From positions 1 to 38,131 of IMG/VR virus record IMGVR_UViG_3300042935_000279: a stretch of 38,131 bases of DNA. One strand, written 5' to 3'. Shown here one piece after another: positions 12,549 to 20,496 of the stretch (the first letter of the stretch is position 1; every line of letters starts with the position of its first letter). A model generated the notes under the pieces. That model was given only the letters and a program-made list of their open reading frames with translations, made no database searches and had not been told where the DNA came from. Made by a program: the position numbers and the translations under genes. The stretch is from a virus.

Positions 12549-13241
12549 TCAACCTTTCAAAATTGGAATGACTCGGCGGGCCAGCTTGTCGGTTTGCTTG
12601 GCCTTGCTGCCATGGGCCCGGAAACCCACAATAAAATCACGATCGGCCCGGCTGCACCATGGTTCGAAATTCCCGCATGACTCACACGTTATTTCGTCTC
12701 GGGTTTGGGCCTCACAGACCACGATTAGGCGCCCGGCTGGGGTGTGGCTGACTTTTGGCGTATCCATGGGCACAACGGCAACAACGGGCCCGGCGCCGGT
12801 GTTGGCCAGCTTGTCGGCGTGGCCGGCATTGTCGGCGCTTAGGTTTATCGTAAAGCCCCAAGCGTTGGCGTGTTTCACCCAGCGCAGGGCCTCGGGCTGG
12901 TGTTTGTGCGTGTAGGTAAACCCGCGCCGGCCCCGGTTGGCCTTCACGATCAGGCCCAGCGCGTGGGCGTCTACTGCTTCACCCTTGCCGGGCAGATCAC
13001 CCACTACAGCAAAACGCCACACTTGGCCGGGCGGTAAGCTTTGAATGTGGCCGGCCAGCTGCTGCACCGGGGCGCCGCGCTGGGGTACCTTGTCCCAGCT
13101 CATGCGGGTATGAAAATCTTCACCATAGCAGCCGGCCCGGTAAAGGGCGCAGCCGGGCGGGCAAGTGTCGCGGAGGTTGTAAGTAACAGGCAGCGGGCCG
13201 GTTTTGCGGTTTCCGCTATTTCGAATGAATGTGTAAAGCAT
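12549..13241 (-). CDS. Conserved phage protein of unknown function (CPPGC family)
   Basis: This 230-residue protein belongs to a family I have seen in Burkholderiales and Alphaproteobacteria phages. Marks are TGPLPVTYNLRDTCPPGC (split residues 14-31), YRAGCYGE, a region VWRFAVVGDLPGKGE then VDAHAL, RRGFTYTHK, TINLSADNAGHADKL, and VVCEAQTRDEITCESCG with FIVGFRAHG near the end. The paired cysteines (CPPGC, CESCG plus GC) suggest a metal site. The family carries only a DUF label (I believe DUF7227) and no activity is known to me. AAGGGG precedes the ATG. GC-rich codons. Confidence 0.7.
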   Translation of the reverse strand: MLYTFIRNSGNRKTGPLPVTYNLRDTCPPGCALYRAGCYGEDFHTRMSWDKVPQRGAPVQQLAGHIQSLPPGQVWRFAVVGDLPGKGEAVDAHALGLIVKANRGRRGFTYTHKHQPEALRWVKHANAWGFTINLSADNAGHADKLANTGAGPVVAVVPMDTPKVSHTPAGRLIVVCEAQTRDEITCESCGNFEPWCSRADRDFIVGFRAHGSKAKQTDKLARRVIPILKG

Positions 13242-13250
13242 TGCAGCCCC

Positions 13251-13649
13251 TTAGTTAAATGCGGGCGCGGTGGCCGTGATCTGTTCGACAATTGCGGCGG
13301 TTTTGGCCGGGTTTATTTCATCGGGGCCGGCTTTGTATAGGCGCTCGATAATGGATAGATCACGGCCCAGTAAATAGGTGCCGTTATCGCCGTTGTCGCG
13401 GTCGCTGGTGCCGTATTGCTGGCGGTAGACTGTCATCCCCACATTGCAGCGGAAAAAATGCCGGGCCATCATTTCGGCCAGCTGGTCGAGCGCTTCGGCT
13501 TGTGCTGCAGCTGTTGGCGCATGGCGCAGGCCCAGCGCGCGGGCCGCGTCTATAAAGCCCTGAACGCTGGCCCGGCCTCCGTTCCAATGCAGATAAATTG
13601 CAGGCGCATTGCGGGCGGTGTTGAAAGTTAAAACGGCTCTGTTTCCCAT
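13251..13649 (-). CDS. Conserved phage protein of unknown function (YLHWNGGR family)
   Basis: A 132-residue protein opening with MGNRAVLTFN followed by IYLHWNGGRASVQGFI. This strand-loop signature marks a family common in phages and plasmids without assigned function. The middle has NVGMTVYRQQYG and a DNGDNGTYL loop. AAAGGGG lies 8 nt before the ATG. It is separated by only 2 bp from the membrane-protein gene upstream in the leftward block. Confidence 0.65.
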   Translation of the reverse strand: MGNRAVLTFNTARNAPAIYLHWNGGRASVQGFIDAARALGLRHAPTAAAQAEALDQLAEMMARHFFRCNVGMTVYRQQYGTSDRDNGDNGTYLLGRDLSIIERLYKAGPDEINPAKTAAIVEQITATAPAFN

Positions 13650-13651
13650 GG

Positions 13652-13819
13652 TTAAAACCCCTTTGTAAAAATGTCGAAGTAAAAAAGGGCGCCCACAGTC
13701 AGGGCGCCGGCCACTAGCAAAATGGCCGCGAAGTCTGCACCGGCTGCAGCGCGTGATTCGGCGCGCTCGGCGGCCGGGCTGTAGTGCTGTCGGTGTTGGT
13801 GGTGTTTCATTGGTTCCAT
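13652..13819 (-). CDS. Small membrane protein
   Basis: 55 residues from the ATG at 13819 (AAAGGA upstream). The N-terminal half is His, Arg, Ala and Glu rich. Residues 30-50 form one hydrophobic segment (FAAILLVAGALTVGALFYF), so it is a single-span membrane protein with a basic cytoplasmic tail by the positive-inside rule. It could be a lysis or host-interaction factor, but it lies outside the late region and no evidence picks a role. Confidence 0.55.
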   Translation of the reverse strand: MEPMKHHQHRQHYSPAAERAESRAAAGADFAAILLVAGALTVGALFYFDIFTKGF

Positions 13820-13844
13820 GGTTTTCCTTTTGGTTGGTTGGGGT

Positions 13845-14489
13845 TTATGCATCGTCAAGCATGAGGGCTGCGCGCTCGGCGTAGTCGGCCCGGGCTTCGC
13901 GCTCGAGTTCGCGCCGGCCTTCGTGGTCGAGGTCGTGCAGCTGGTCGCGTATCTTCCCGAGTCGAACCTTAGCCAGCAATACGGCGCCGCTGCCAATATC
14001 CCAGCCGGCGGCCCAAGCGGCCCGGCGGTCGGCCTCTTCGGCCCTGTAGTCGGCAAGGGCCAGCTCTTCGAGCGCTTCCAGCTCTTCGGTCGTTGTGTTT
14101 AGGTTCTTAAGCGCTGCCAGCTGTTGGCCGATACCCAGCCCGGCCAGCGGGCGCGATACGTTCGGGAAATAGTCAACGGCGGCGGCGTAGTGTTTACCGG
14201 CCAGCACAGTTATAGCGCGGTCTTTATGCTGCTGCAGCTGCTGCGCGACCATGCCGGCCCAGACCTTGCGTTGTTGGGTGTTCATGTCACACAGCGCGCG
14301 ATCGTAGGGCTGCAGCTGGCGCGTGGGGCTCACGGCGCCGTGTAGGGCCGAGAGGATGATTACATCAGCGCCGGCCCGCTCTGCTGCGGCCATGGCCAGC
14401 TTGAACGCTTGGCCCTGATACAGCTCTGCAGCTGGTGCAGCGTGGCCCAGCTTGGCGCTACTGCAGGCGATAAGGTAGAGAGGTTTCAT
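13845..14489 (-). CDS. DUF6884-like protein
   Basis: A 214-residue protein. The first 110 residues match DUF6884-type proteins: MKPLYLIACSSAKL, AELYQGQAFKLAM, DVIILSALHGAVSPTRQLQPYDRAL (split by position 41-65), then VLAGKHYAAAVDYF and a PLAGLGIGQQL segment. This family looks like a nucleotide- or nucleobase-binding fold related to uracil-DNA glycosylase/YaaA groups and is common in phages, but its reaction is unproved. The second half is Ala/Glu/Arg rich and helical. It is the first gene of the leftward GC-rich block, with AAAGG before the ATG and a strong leftward promoter behind it. Confidence 0.65.
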   Translation of the reverse strand: MKPLYLIACSSAKLGHAAPAAELYQGQAFKLAMAAAERAGADVIILSALHGAVSPTRQLQPYDRALCDMNTQQRKVWAGMVAQQLQQHKDRAITVLAGKHYAAAVDYFPNVSRPLAGLGIGQQLAALKNLNTTTEELEALEELALADYRAEEADRRAAWAAGWDIGSGAVLLAKVRLGKIRDQLHDLDHEGRRELEREARADYAERAALMLDDA

Positions 14490-14526
14490 AGGGTTCCTTT
14501 CGGTGGTGGTTAAAACATGAATAACG

Positions 14527-14556
14527 ATTACATAATGTCATGTGTTGACTTGTCAA
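14527..14556 (-). promoter_or_regulatory. Leftward promoter with inverted repeat
   Basis: On the minus strand TTGACA (14556-14551, perfect) and TGTAAT (14532-14527, one mismatch) are 18 bp apart, with a start near 14520. The -35 is half of an inverted repeat TTGAC-TT-GTCAA (14545-14556), so a regulator could bind there. It should drive the block from 14489 down to the terminator near 11650. Confidence 0.55.
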
Positions 14557-14670
14557 GGGGTTTTTTTACAGTTAATGCAAAATAAATTGGCCGGCAATAA
14601 TCCTGGGGAGGGGTGAGCTGCTGCAGCTGGTGAGCTGATAGGCCATGATGGCCAGCTGGGCCGTGGTGGT

Positions 14671-14699
14671 TTGCATTGCTGCGCGTGGTCTGCTATGTT
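14671..14699 (+). promoter_or_regulatory. Weak rightward promoter candidate for the late region
   Basis: TTGCAT (14671-14676) and TATGTT (14694-14699) are 17 bp apart, upstream of the small terminase gene. The -10 has two mismatches. Late genes could need an activator; no better match was seen between 14560 and 14732. Confidence 0.25.
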
Positions 14700-14732
14700 C
14701 GGGATTCTTATTTCATACCCATTGAAAACACC

Positions 14733-15485
14733 ATGGTTCAAAAGTTAACACGCGCGCAAATAAAAGCCGGCTTTGAGCAAGTCCCCATTGAATCGCTGTT
14801 AAGCAGCGGAGAGGGTAGAACACCCAAGATCAGCAGCAAGGCTAAGGCCTTCGCTCATGCCGTTGCACTCGGTAACACTAAGGCTGCAGCATACCGGCAA
14901 AGCTATAACCCAAAGCCTGCCAAGTCAACCATTGTGACGGCGCCATATAAGCTCGCGGCCGATCCTAGAATACAGCGTGAGGTTGAAGCGTATAAGCTGG
15001 CAATAGAAGCGGAGAAACATCGAACCCCTGCACAATTGAAGGCCCTGCTGGTGCAGCAGCTGGTAGAGCACACACTAAACCCAGAGTTCCCACCGGCCCA
15101 GCGTATGCGAGCGCTGCAGCTGATCGGTAACCTATTCGAAGTCGGAGCCTTCCTTGAGCGTAAAGAGAGCACCATCGTGCACAAGAGCGCTGACATACGG
15201 GCCCGGCTGCTCGATAGGCTGCAGCAGCGGGCGCCCAGCGCTGGCCCGGTCACCGATGCTCTGGAATTGATGGAAGAAATTCGAGGGGCTGCCACTTCGG
15301 AGGCTGCCAGCGGCGCACCCACCGCACCCGGGGCCCCGCCTGCAGGCCCCCGCGCGCCGGGCGCCCTATCACATACTGTTTCTGACATTCAAACATTAGA
15401 CTCTGACATTCAAACACCAGAAAAAAAAGAGGGGGGGCCCTCCAAAAATCCAGATGAGCAGATCCTCGACTTTGATACAGAATGA
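14733..15485 (+). CDS. terS: Terminase small subunit
   Basis: About 250 residues from the ATG at 14733; the longer TTG start at 14676 is unlikely. The N-terminal region holds a terminase-type HTH: ISSKAKAFAHAVALGNTKAAAY then TIVTAPYKLAADPRIQREVEAY (residues 34-80), as in small terminases that mark the packaging site. A helical oligomerisation part follows (90-160). The last 60 residues are Ala/Pro/Gly-rich and disordered, ending acidic (ILDFDTE). Codon use is GC-rich in this tail. Homopolymer runs (A8 at 15421, G7 at 15431) lie in it without breaking the frame. It is followed, after a LexA-like gene, by the large terminase. No clear ribosome site. Confidence 0.8.
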   Translation: MVQKLTRAQIKAGFEQVPIESLLSSGEGRTPKISSKAKAFAHAVALGNTKAAAYRQSYNPKPAKSTIVTAPYKLAADPRIQREVEAYKLAIEAEKHRTPAQLKALLVQQLVEHTLNPEFPPAQRMRALQLIGNLFEVGAFLERKESTIVHKSADIRARLLDRLQQRAPSAGPVTDALELMEEIRGAATSEAASGAPTAPGAPPAGPRAPGALSHTVSDIQTLDSDIQTPEKKEGGPSKNPDEQILDFDTE

Positions 15486-15531
15486 CCCCCCCTATGTTTA
15501 TGTATACAAAAAGGGGTGGGGTATATTTTTT
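15486..15531 (+). terminator. Possible terminator after terS
   Basis: C7 (15486-15492) can pair with GGGGTGGGG (15513-15521), and TATATTTTTT follows. The loop is about 20 nt. It could reduce read-through from terS into the next genes, or act on transcripts entering the inverted-repeat zone. Confidence 0.4.
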
Positions 15532-15574
15532 CCACATCTGTCAGTGACGATAGTGAAACTTACATGAAACTTAC
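15531..15574. repeat. Right 44-bp imperfect inverted repeat and tandem 11-mers
   Basis: The reverse complement matches 11204-11247 at 36 of 44 positions. It contains TCTGTCA-G-TGAC, the palindrome core with one arm eroded. At its right end TGAAACTTACA is repeated twice back to back (15554-15564 and 15565-15575), followed by a partial third copy. It lies just upstream of a LexA-like HTH gene, which makes an operator function plausible. Confidence 0.6.
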
Positions 15575-15585
15575 AGATTCTTACA

Positions 15586-15870
15586 ATGATACATAAGAAT
15601 AAAGAAGCGATTAAGCAAACGTTAGAGGCGTGTATAGGGGCGTGTATGACTGAGAAGCAAAGGACTGTGTTCCTTGTGATAGATGAGTATTGGAGGAACT
15701 ATGGATATGGGCCTTCTATAGATGACATCATGTTTCATACTGGAGATAGAGGGCGGGGGAATGTACACAGGGTTGTGAAGAAGCTCTGTGACTTAGGGAT
15801 ATGCAGGCGCAGTGTTCATTCGGCACGTAGTGTGCGCCCGTCTTACTTAAAGTTGAGGAACCTTCCTTGA
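15586..15870 (+). CDS. LexA-like winged-helix DNA-binding protein
   Basis: A 94-residue protein whose residues 21-94 resemble the LexA N-terminal domain: TEKQRTVFLVIDEYWRNYGYGPSIDDI then VHRVVKKLCDLGICRRS. This corresponds to helix 1, the P-S-x-x-D/E-I turn, a recognition helix and the wing. The autocleavage and dimerisation domain of LexA is absent, so it cannot be a self-cleaving repressor. Directly upstream are the palindrome TCTGTCAGTGAC and tandem TGAAACTTACA repeats, candidate sites for it. No clear ribosome site; a later ATG (15646) is possible. Its stop overlaps the terL TTG start. Confidence 0.65.
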   Translation: MIHKNKEAIKQTLEACIGACMTEKQRTVFLVIDEYWRNYGYGPSIDDIMFHTGDRGRGNVHRVVKKLCDLGICRRSVHSARSVRPSYLKLRNLP

Positions 15871-17450
15871 ACAAAAAACAACAACTGGAGATGCAAGAGG
15901 AGCGCGACCTGTTTGTAAGGAGGGTGATGTTTGCTCTTAACCTTACGAAACCAGAAGCCGAGGCCGCCGCTGTGACTTTCTTTAAGATGCCTTCTAACGA
16001 ACAAGCCTCTTACCTTGACGACCTTGACGCATTAGAAGCCAGCCAACAAAGAGAAGAAGCCTTTGATGACTTTAATAAGTTCGCCCATGCTATGTGGCCG
16101 GGGTTCATTGATGGCCGCCACCATAAAGTCATGGCTAAGAAGTTTGAAGAGATCGCGACTGGAAAGATTAAACGCTTGATCATCAATATGCCCCCACGGC
16201 ATACGAAGTCTGAGTTTGCTTCGTATATGTTGCCGGCTTGGTTTCTGGGACGGGATCCCAGTAAGAAGATCATCCAGTGTTCCAATACAGCAGAACTCGC
16301 GGTGGGCTTTGGCCGTAAGGTTCGTAACTTAGTAGCCAGTGAGCCGTTCTCTAAGATATTCCCCAATGTTAATTTAAGGTCAGACAGTAAAGCCGCTGGA
16401 CGTTGGTCTACAAATAAAAACGGAGAGTATTTTGCTATCGGGGTAGGCGGTACAGTAACAGGTAAAGGTGCTGATCTATTAATCATTGACGATCCCCACT
16501 CTGAACAAGAAGCCGCCTTGGCCCAAGGAGATAACTCTGTCTTTGATAAAGTCTATGAGTGGTACACCTCTGGCCCTCGTCAACGTCTTCAGCCGGGTGG
16601 TGCGATTATTGTCGTGATGACGCGCTGGGCCAAGAGGGATCTGACTGGCCGGATCTTGCAGTCTGCGATTGATAAAGACGGAAACGATGACTGGGAAGTA
16701 ATTGACTTCCCTGCAATTCTCCCATCGGGAAATCCTTTATGGCCAGAGTTTTGGAGCCTAGAAGAACTACACGCCCTACAGTCTGAACTGCCTGCGGCTA
16801 AGTGGAATGCCCAGTATCAACAGAGCCCGACTAGTGAACAAGGCGCGATTGTTAAGCGGGAGTGGTGGAAAGAATGGACAGACGAAGACCCGCCTAAGTG
16901 CGAGTTTGTGATCCAGTCTTGGGATACGGCGTTTACTAAAAACGAACGCTCTGACTATTCAGCTTGTACGACTTGGGGGGTTTTCTATTTGAACGAGAAC
17001 CAGAACGATGCGAATATTATTTTGTTAGATGCGTTTAAAAAGCGCATGGAATTCCCAGAGTTAAAAGAGAAAGCCTTTAATCACTATAAAGAGTGGGAGC
17101 CAGATGCGTTTATCGTTGAGGCCAAGGCGTCCGGAGCGCCATTGATTTATGAACTCAGGGCGATGGGGATACCTGTTCAAGAGTTTACGCCGTCTAGAGG
17201 TAATGATAAGATGGTGAGGATCAATTCTGTATCTGATTTGTTTGCCAGCGGTAAGGTTTGGGCGCCAGCTACGCGCTGGGCTGATGAGTTAATGGAAGAA
17301 ATGGCTGCGTTCCCAAACTCAGACCACGATGACTTAGTTGACTCTTCTACGCAGGCTCTGATAAGGTTCAGAAAAGGCGGGTTTATACGCTTGCAGACAG
17401 ACGAAGAGGACGAAGTTCGCTCGTTTAGACGCAAAGTTTCTTACTACTAA
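15867..17450 (+). CDS. terL: Terminase large subunit
   Basis: A 527-residue packaging motor. The ATPase has a Walker A-like PPRHTKSE (109-116), Walker B LLIIDDPH (204-211) and coupling motif MTRW (251-254). The RNase H-fold nuclease has D353 in QSWDTAF, E418 in IVEAKASG, and acidic residues in SDHDDLVDS (485-493). Together with TerS it cuts concatemers and pumps DNA through the portal. The start is a TTG at 15867, overlapping the previous stop and with GAGGA about 8 nt upstream; the next ATG (15891) lacks a spaced ribosome site. Length and motifs are normal for the family. Confidence 0.95.
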   Translation: MNKKQQLEMQEERDLFVRRVMFALNLTKPEAEAAAVTFFKMPSNEQASYLDDLDALEASQQREEAFDDFNKFAHAMWPGFIDGRHHKVMAKKFEEIATGKIKRLIINMPPRHTKSEFASYMLPAWFLGRDPSKKIIQCSNTAELAVGFGRKVRNLVASEPFSKIFPNVNLRSDSKAAGRWSTNKNGEYFAIGVGGTVTGKGADLLIIDDPHSEQEAALAQGDNSVFDKVYEWYTSGPRQRLQPGGAIIVVMTRWAKRDLTGRILQSAIDKDGNDDWEVIDFPAILPSGNPLWPEFWSLEELHALQSELPAAKWNAQYQQSPTSEQGAIVKREWWKEWTDEDPPKCEFVIQSWDTAFTKNERSDYSACTTWGVFYLNENQNDANIILLDAFKKRMEFPELKEKAFNHYKEWEPDAFIVEAKASGAPLIYELRAMGIPVQEFTPSRGNDKMVRINSVSDLFASGKVWAPATRWADELMEEMAAFPNSDHDDLVDSSTQALIRFRKGGFIRLQTDEEDEVRSFRRKVSYY

Positions 17451-17458
17451 GGATACAT

Positions 17459-19885
17459 ATGTCCATTGAAAAATCACTTTACGCCGCACCAGAGGGTTTA
17501 GAAGCCCTAATGCCTGATACCGAAGAGGACGGCGGCATTGAAATTGAGATTGTTGACCCTGAAGAGGTCACAATTAGTATGGGTGGGATGGAAATAGCAA
17601 TTGGCGGCGAAGAGATAGATGACTTTGACGCTAACTTAGTTGATTATTTAGACGAATCTATCGTAACTGGGATAGTGACTGACCTAGTTGGCGACTATGA
17701 CGATGACGTCAACTCCCGTAAAGACTGGATGCAGACCTATGTAGACGGGTTAGAGCTCTTGGGGATGAAGATTGAAGAGCGCGCCGACCCTTGGATTGGT
17801 GCTTGCGGTGTTTACCACCCATTATTGTCAGAAGCTTTGGTTAAATTCCAAGCTGAAATCATGATGAGCACGTTTCCTGCAGCTGGGCCAGTGAAGACCC
17901 AGATCATTGGCAAGGAAACCCCCGAGAAAAAAGACGCTGCGACCCGTGTTCAAGATGATATGAACTATCAGCTGACGGATGTAATGACAGAGTTTAGGCC
18001 AGAGCACGAAAGAATGGTCTGGGGTCTTGGTTTGTCTGGTAATGCTTTTAAGAAAGTCTACTTTGATCCAAATTTTGACAGACAAACATCAATATTCGTT
18101 CCGGCTGAAGATCTGGTTGTGCCTTACGGCGCGTCCGACATTCAAACGTCCCCTCGCGTTACGCACGTTATGCGAAAGACGGAAAACGAGCTGCGTAAGT
18201 TACAGGTTGCTGGATTCTATGCCGACATTGATTTGGGAGAGCCCAACAATACGCTGGATGAAGTAGAGAAAAAGATCGCTGAGAAGATGGGATTCCGCGC
18301 TTTGTCGGATGACCGCTACAAAATCCTTGAGATGAACGTAGAGCTCGACCTTGAAGGTTACGAGCACACCGATAAAGACGGCGAACCTACAGGAATTGCC
18401 CTGCCTTACATTGTGACCATTGAACATGGAAGCATGAAGTGTCTGGCTATCCGCAGAAACTGGAAACAAGGCGACAAACTCCACACTAAGCGCCAGCACT
18501 ACGTCCATTATGGCTACGTCCCCGGCTTTGGCTTCTATTGTTTTGGACTGATTCACTTAGTTGGAGCATTTGCTAAGTCTGGTACGTCTATTTTGCGTCA
18601 ATTGGTGGATGCAGGGACTCTGGCCAACTTGCCCGGCGGCTTTAAAACCCGTGGTCTGCGGGTTAAGGGAGATGACACACCAATCGGCCCAGCTGAGTGG
18701 CGCGATGTGGACGTACCAAGCGGATCTATTGCAGAGAACATCATGGCTCTGCCTTACAAAGAGCCGTCACAAGTATTGGCAACTCTTCTCGATAAGATTG
18801 TCGAAGAAGGCCGCAAGTTTGCGTCTGCCGCTGACATCCAAGTTGCTGATATGTCTGCCAACTCTCCCGTTGGTACGACACTGGCCATCCTTGAGCGTCA
18901 GTTAAAGGTAATGACCGCTGTTCAGGCGCGTATTCACTATTCATTTAAGCAAGAGCTGGCTCTTCTGCGCGACATTATCAGAGACTACACACCTGATGAA
19001 TACTCTTACCAGCCAGAAGAAGGATCCCGCAAAGCCAAGCGATCTGATTACGACTTAGTTGATGTTATTCCTGTGAGTGATCCCAATGCGGCCACGATGG
19101 CGCAGAAGATTGTCCAATATCAGGCGGTGATCCAGCTGGCCCAGCAAGCTCCCCAGATCTATGACTTACCACAGTTACATAGGCAGATGCTTGATGTCCT
19201 CGGTATTAAAAACGCCCAGAAGTTGGTGCCGTTGCCTGATGATGAGATGCCAAAAGACCCAGTCAGCGAGAACATGGCCGCACTGAAAGGTATGCCGATG
19301 AAGGCGTTTATCTACCAAGATCAACAAGCCCACATTGCTACGCACCAGACGTTCATGCAAGACCCATTGATTCAAAAGACGGTGGGTCAGAACCCCATGG
19401 CCAATCAGATCATGGCTTCTATGCAGGCTCACATTGCCGAGCACTTAGGCTTCCACTATCGTCAGTTGATAGAGAAGCAAATGGGTGTGCCAATGCCCGC
19501 CCCGAACGAGAAATTGCCAGAGGATGTGGAAGTCCAGCTGTCGCAGCTCATCGCACAGGCAAGCGCCCAGTTACTGCAAGCCAATACTGCACAGGCCCAG
19601 CAGGCTCAAGCGGCGGCTATGCAACAAGATCCCCTTATCCAAATGCAACAGCAAGAGCTGGCGCTTAAGGGTCAAGAGGTGCAGCGTAAGGCTCAGAAGG
19701 ATGCAACTGATGCCCAGCTCAAACAATCACAGCAGCAGATTGAGCGTGACCGTATCGCTACCCAAAAGGAAATTGATATGGCGCGCCTGCAGGCTACGAT
19801 ACAAAAAGATCAGATGGAACTAGCCCAAGACGCCCAGTCAGAGAAGACCAAACTTTTGGCTGACATGATGAGGAATAAACAATGA
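17459..19885 (+). CDS. Portal (head-tail connector) protein
   Basis: An 808-residue protein, large for a portal and typical of podoviruses of the P22/BPP-1 type. An acidic N-terminal extension (1-65) is followed by the portal body: DYDDDVNSRKDWMQTYVDGL, the wing and stem with GLGLSGNAFKKVYFDP, and HYGYVPGFGFYCFGLIHL near 350. A long helical C-terminal part (about 630-808) is Gln and Ala rich (AQAQQAQAAAMQQD, QQQIERDRIATQKE) and could form the extended barrel or a fused coiled coil. The dodecameric ring sits at one vertex and docks TerL and the tail adaptors. AAGGA precedes the ATG; stop and next start overlap by ATGA. Confidence 0.88.
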   Translation: MSIEKSLYAAPEGLEALMPDTEEDGGIEIEIVDPEEVTISMGGMEIAIGGEEIDDFDANLVDYLDESIVTGIVTDLVGDYDDDVNSRKDWMQTYVDGLELLGMKIEERADPWIGACGVYHPLLSEALVKFQAEIMMSTFPAAGPVKTQIIGKETPEKKDAATRVQDDMNYQLTDVMTEFRPEHERMVWGLGLSGNAFKKVYFDPNFDRQTSIFVPAEDLVVPYGASDIQTSPRVTHVMRKTENELRKLQVAGFYADIDLGEPNNTLDEVEKKIAEKMGFRALSDDRYKILEMNVELDLEGYEHTDKDGEPTGIALPYIVTIEHGSMKCLAIRRNWKQGDKLHTKRQHYVHYGYVPGFGFYCFGLIHLVGAFAKSGTSILRQLVDAGTLANLPGGFKTRGLRVKGDDTPIGPAEWRDVDVPSGSIAENIMALPYKEPSQVLATLLDKIVEEGRKFASAADIQVADMSANSPVGTTLAILERQLKVMTAVQARIHYSFKQELALLRDIIRDYTPDEYSYQPEEGSRKAKRSDYDLVDVIPVSDPNAATMAQKIVQYQAVIQLAQQAPQIYDLPQLHRQMLDVLGIKNAQKLVPLPDDEMPKDPVSENMAALKGMPMKAFIYQDQQAHIATHQTFMQDPLIQKTVGQNPMANQIMASMQAHIAEHLGFHYRQLIEKQMGVPMPAPNEKLPEDVEVQLSQLIAQASAQLLQANTAQAQQAQAAAMQQDPLIQMQQQELALKGQEVQRKAQKDATDAQLKQSQQQIERDRIATQKEIDMARLQATIQKDQMELAQDAQSEKTKLLADMMRNKQ

Positions 19886-20082
19886 TCGACAAATACCTAA
19901 AACTTCTAGCTTCAAAGATAGATGACAAAGTATCCCAACTCCAAATGTCAATAGCCGATGGCAAGGCTGAAGACTTTGCGGAGTACAAGAAGATGTGTGG
20001 AGAGGTGAAAGGTCTACTCACTGCACGTTTATACATCATAGACCTACAAGAAAGAGTCAATCACGATGACGATGACGAGTGA
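19882..20082 (+). CDS. Small acidic protein after portal
   Basis: A 66-residue, helical protein ending in an Asp/Glu tail (NHDDDDE). It is coupled to portal by ATGA and overlaps the GroES-like gene by 17 bp. I recognise no family. Position between portal and co-chaperonin suggests a head-assembly accessory, but nothing in the sequence proves it. Confidence 0.6.
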   Translation: MIDKYLKLLASKIDDKVSQLQMSIADGKAEDFAEYKKMCGEVKGLLTARLYIIDLQERVNHDDDDE

Positions 20083-20488
20083 GATTTCAAATCTCGACAT
20101 AACCAAGGCCGTGGATTTATCCAAGATCTTGAACACAAAGCCAGAGGAGAAGGCTAAACAACTTCCCCGCCCATCTGGTTACAGAATTCTTTGTGCCATA
20201 CCCGATATGGAAAAAGAATACGGAGACTCCGGACTCATTAAAGCGGAAGAAACTCTCATGATTGAGGAAACCCTGACTACTGTGTTATTCGTAGTAGACA
20301 TGGGCCCAGACTGCTACAAGGACGCAAGCCGATTCCCATCTGGCCCGTACTGCAAGAAGGGTGACTTTATCTTGATTAGACCCAATTCAGGAACGCGACT
20401 GGTAATTCACGGCAAAGAATTCCGTGTGATCAATGACGATTCTGTTGAAGGCGTAGTAGATGATCCTCGCGGTATTCGCCGTAAATAA
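20066..20488 (+). CDS. GroES-like co-chaperonin
   Basis: This 140-residue protein is built like Cpn10/GroES: a 30-residue N-terminal extension, then PSGYRILCAIPD (strand 1, analogous to R-x-L-V-K), a mobile-loop region with acidic residues near SGLIKAEE, VLFVVDMGPDCY, GPYCKKGDFILIRPNSGTRL, the KEFRVINDDSVEGVV strand and a short basic tail. Phage co-chaperonins such as T4 gp31 pair with host GroEL to fold the capsid protein. Its place between portal and scaffold genes supports that role. The ribosome site is weak (overlap with the previous gene). Confidence 0.8.
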   Translation: MTMTSEISNLDITKAVDLSKILNTKPEEKAKQLPRPSGYRILCAIPDMEKEYGDSGLIKAEETLMIEETLTTVLFVVDMGPDCYKDASRFPSGPYCKKGDFILIRPNSGTRLVIHGKEFRVINDDSVEGVVDDPRGIRRK

Positions 20489-20496
20489 GGAACAAC

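Noticed and set aside
13652-14056. A 134-residue version of the membrane protein.
   Set aside because: The upstream part overlaps the DUF6884-like gene in another frame; AAAGGA before 13819 supports the 55-residue form.
15421-15437. A programmed frameshift site in terS (A8 then G7).
   Set aside because: It lies close to the C-terminus, the zero frame is intact, and no gene continues in the shifted frame.
11204-15574. Phage attachment (att) sites or an insertion sequence.
   Set aside because: No integrase or transposase lies between the inverted repeats, which are inverted rather than direct and too diverged for a recent insertion. They are kept as repeats and possible operators.
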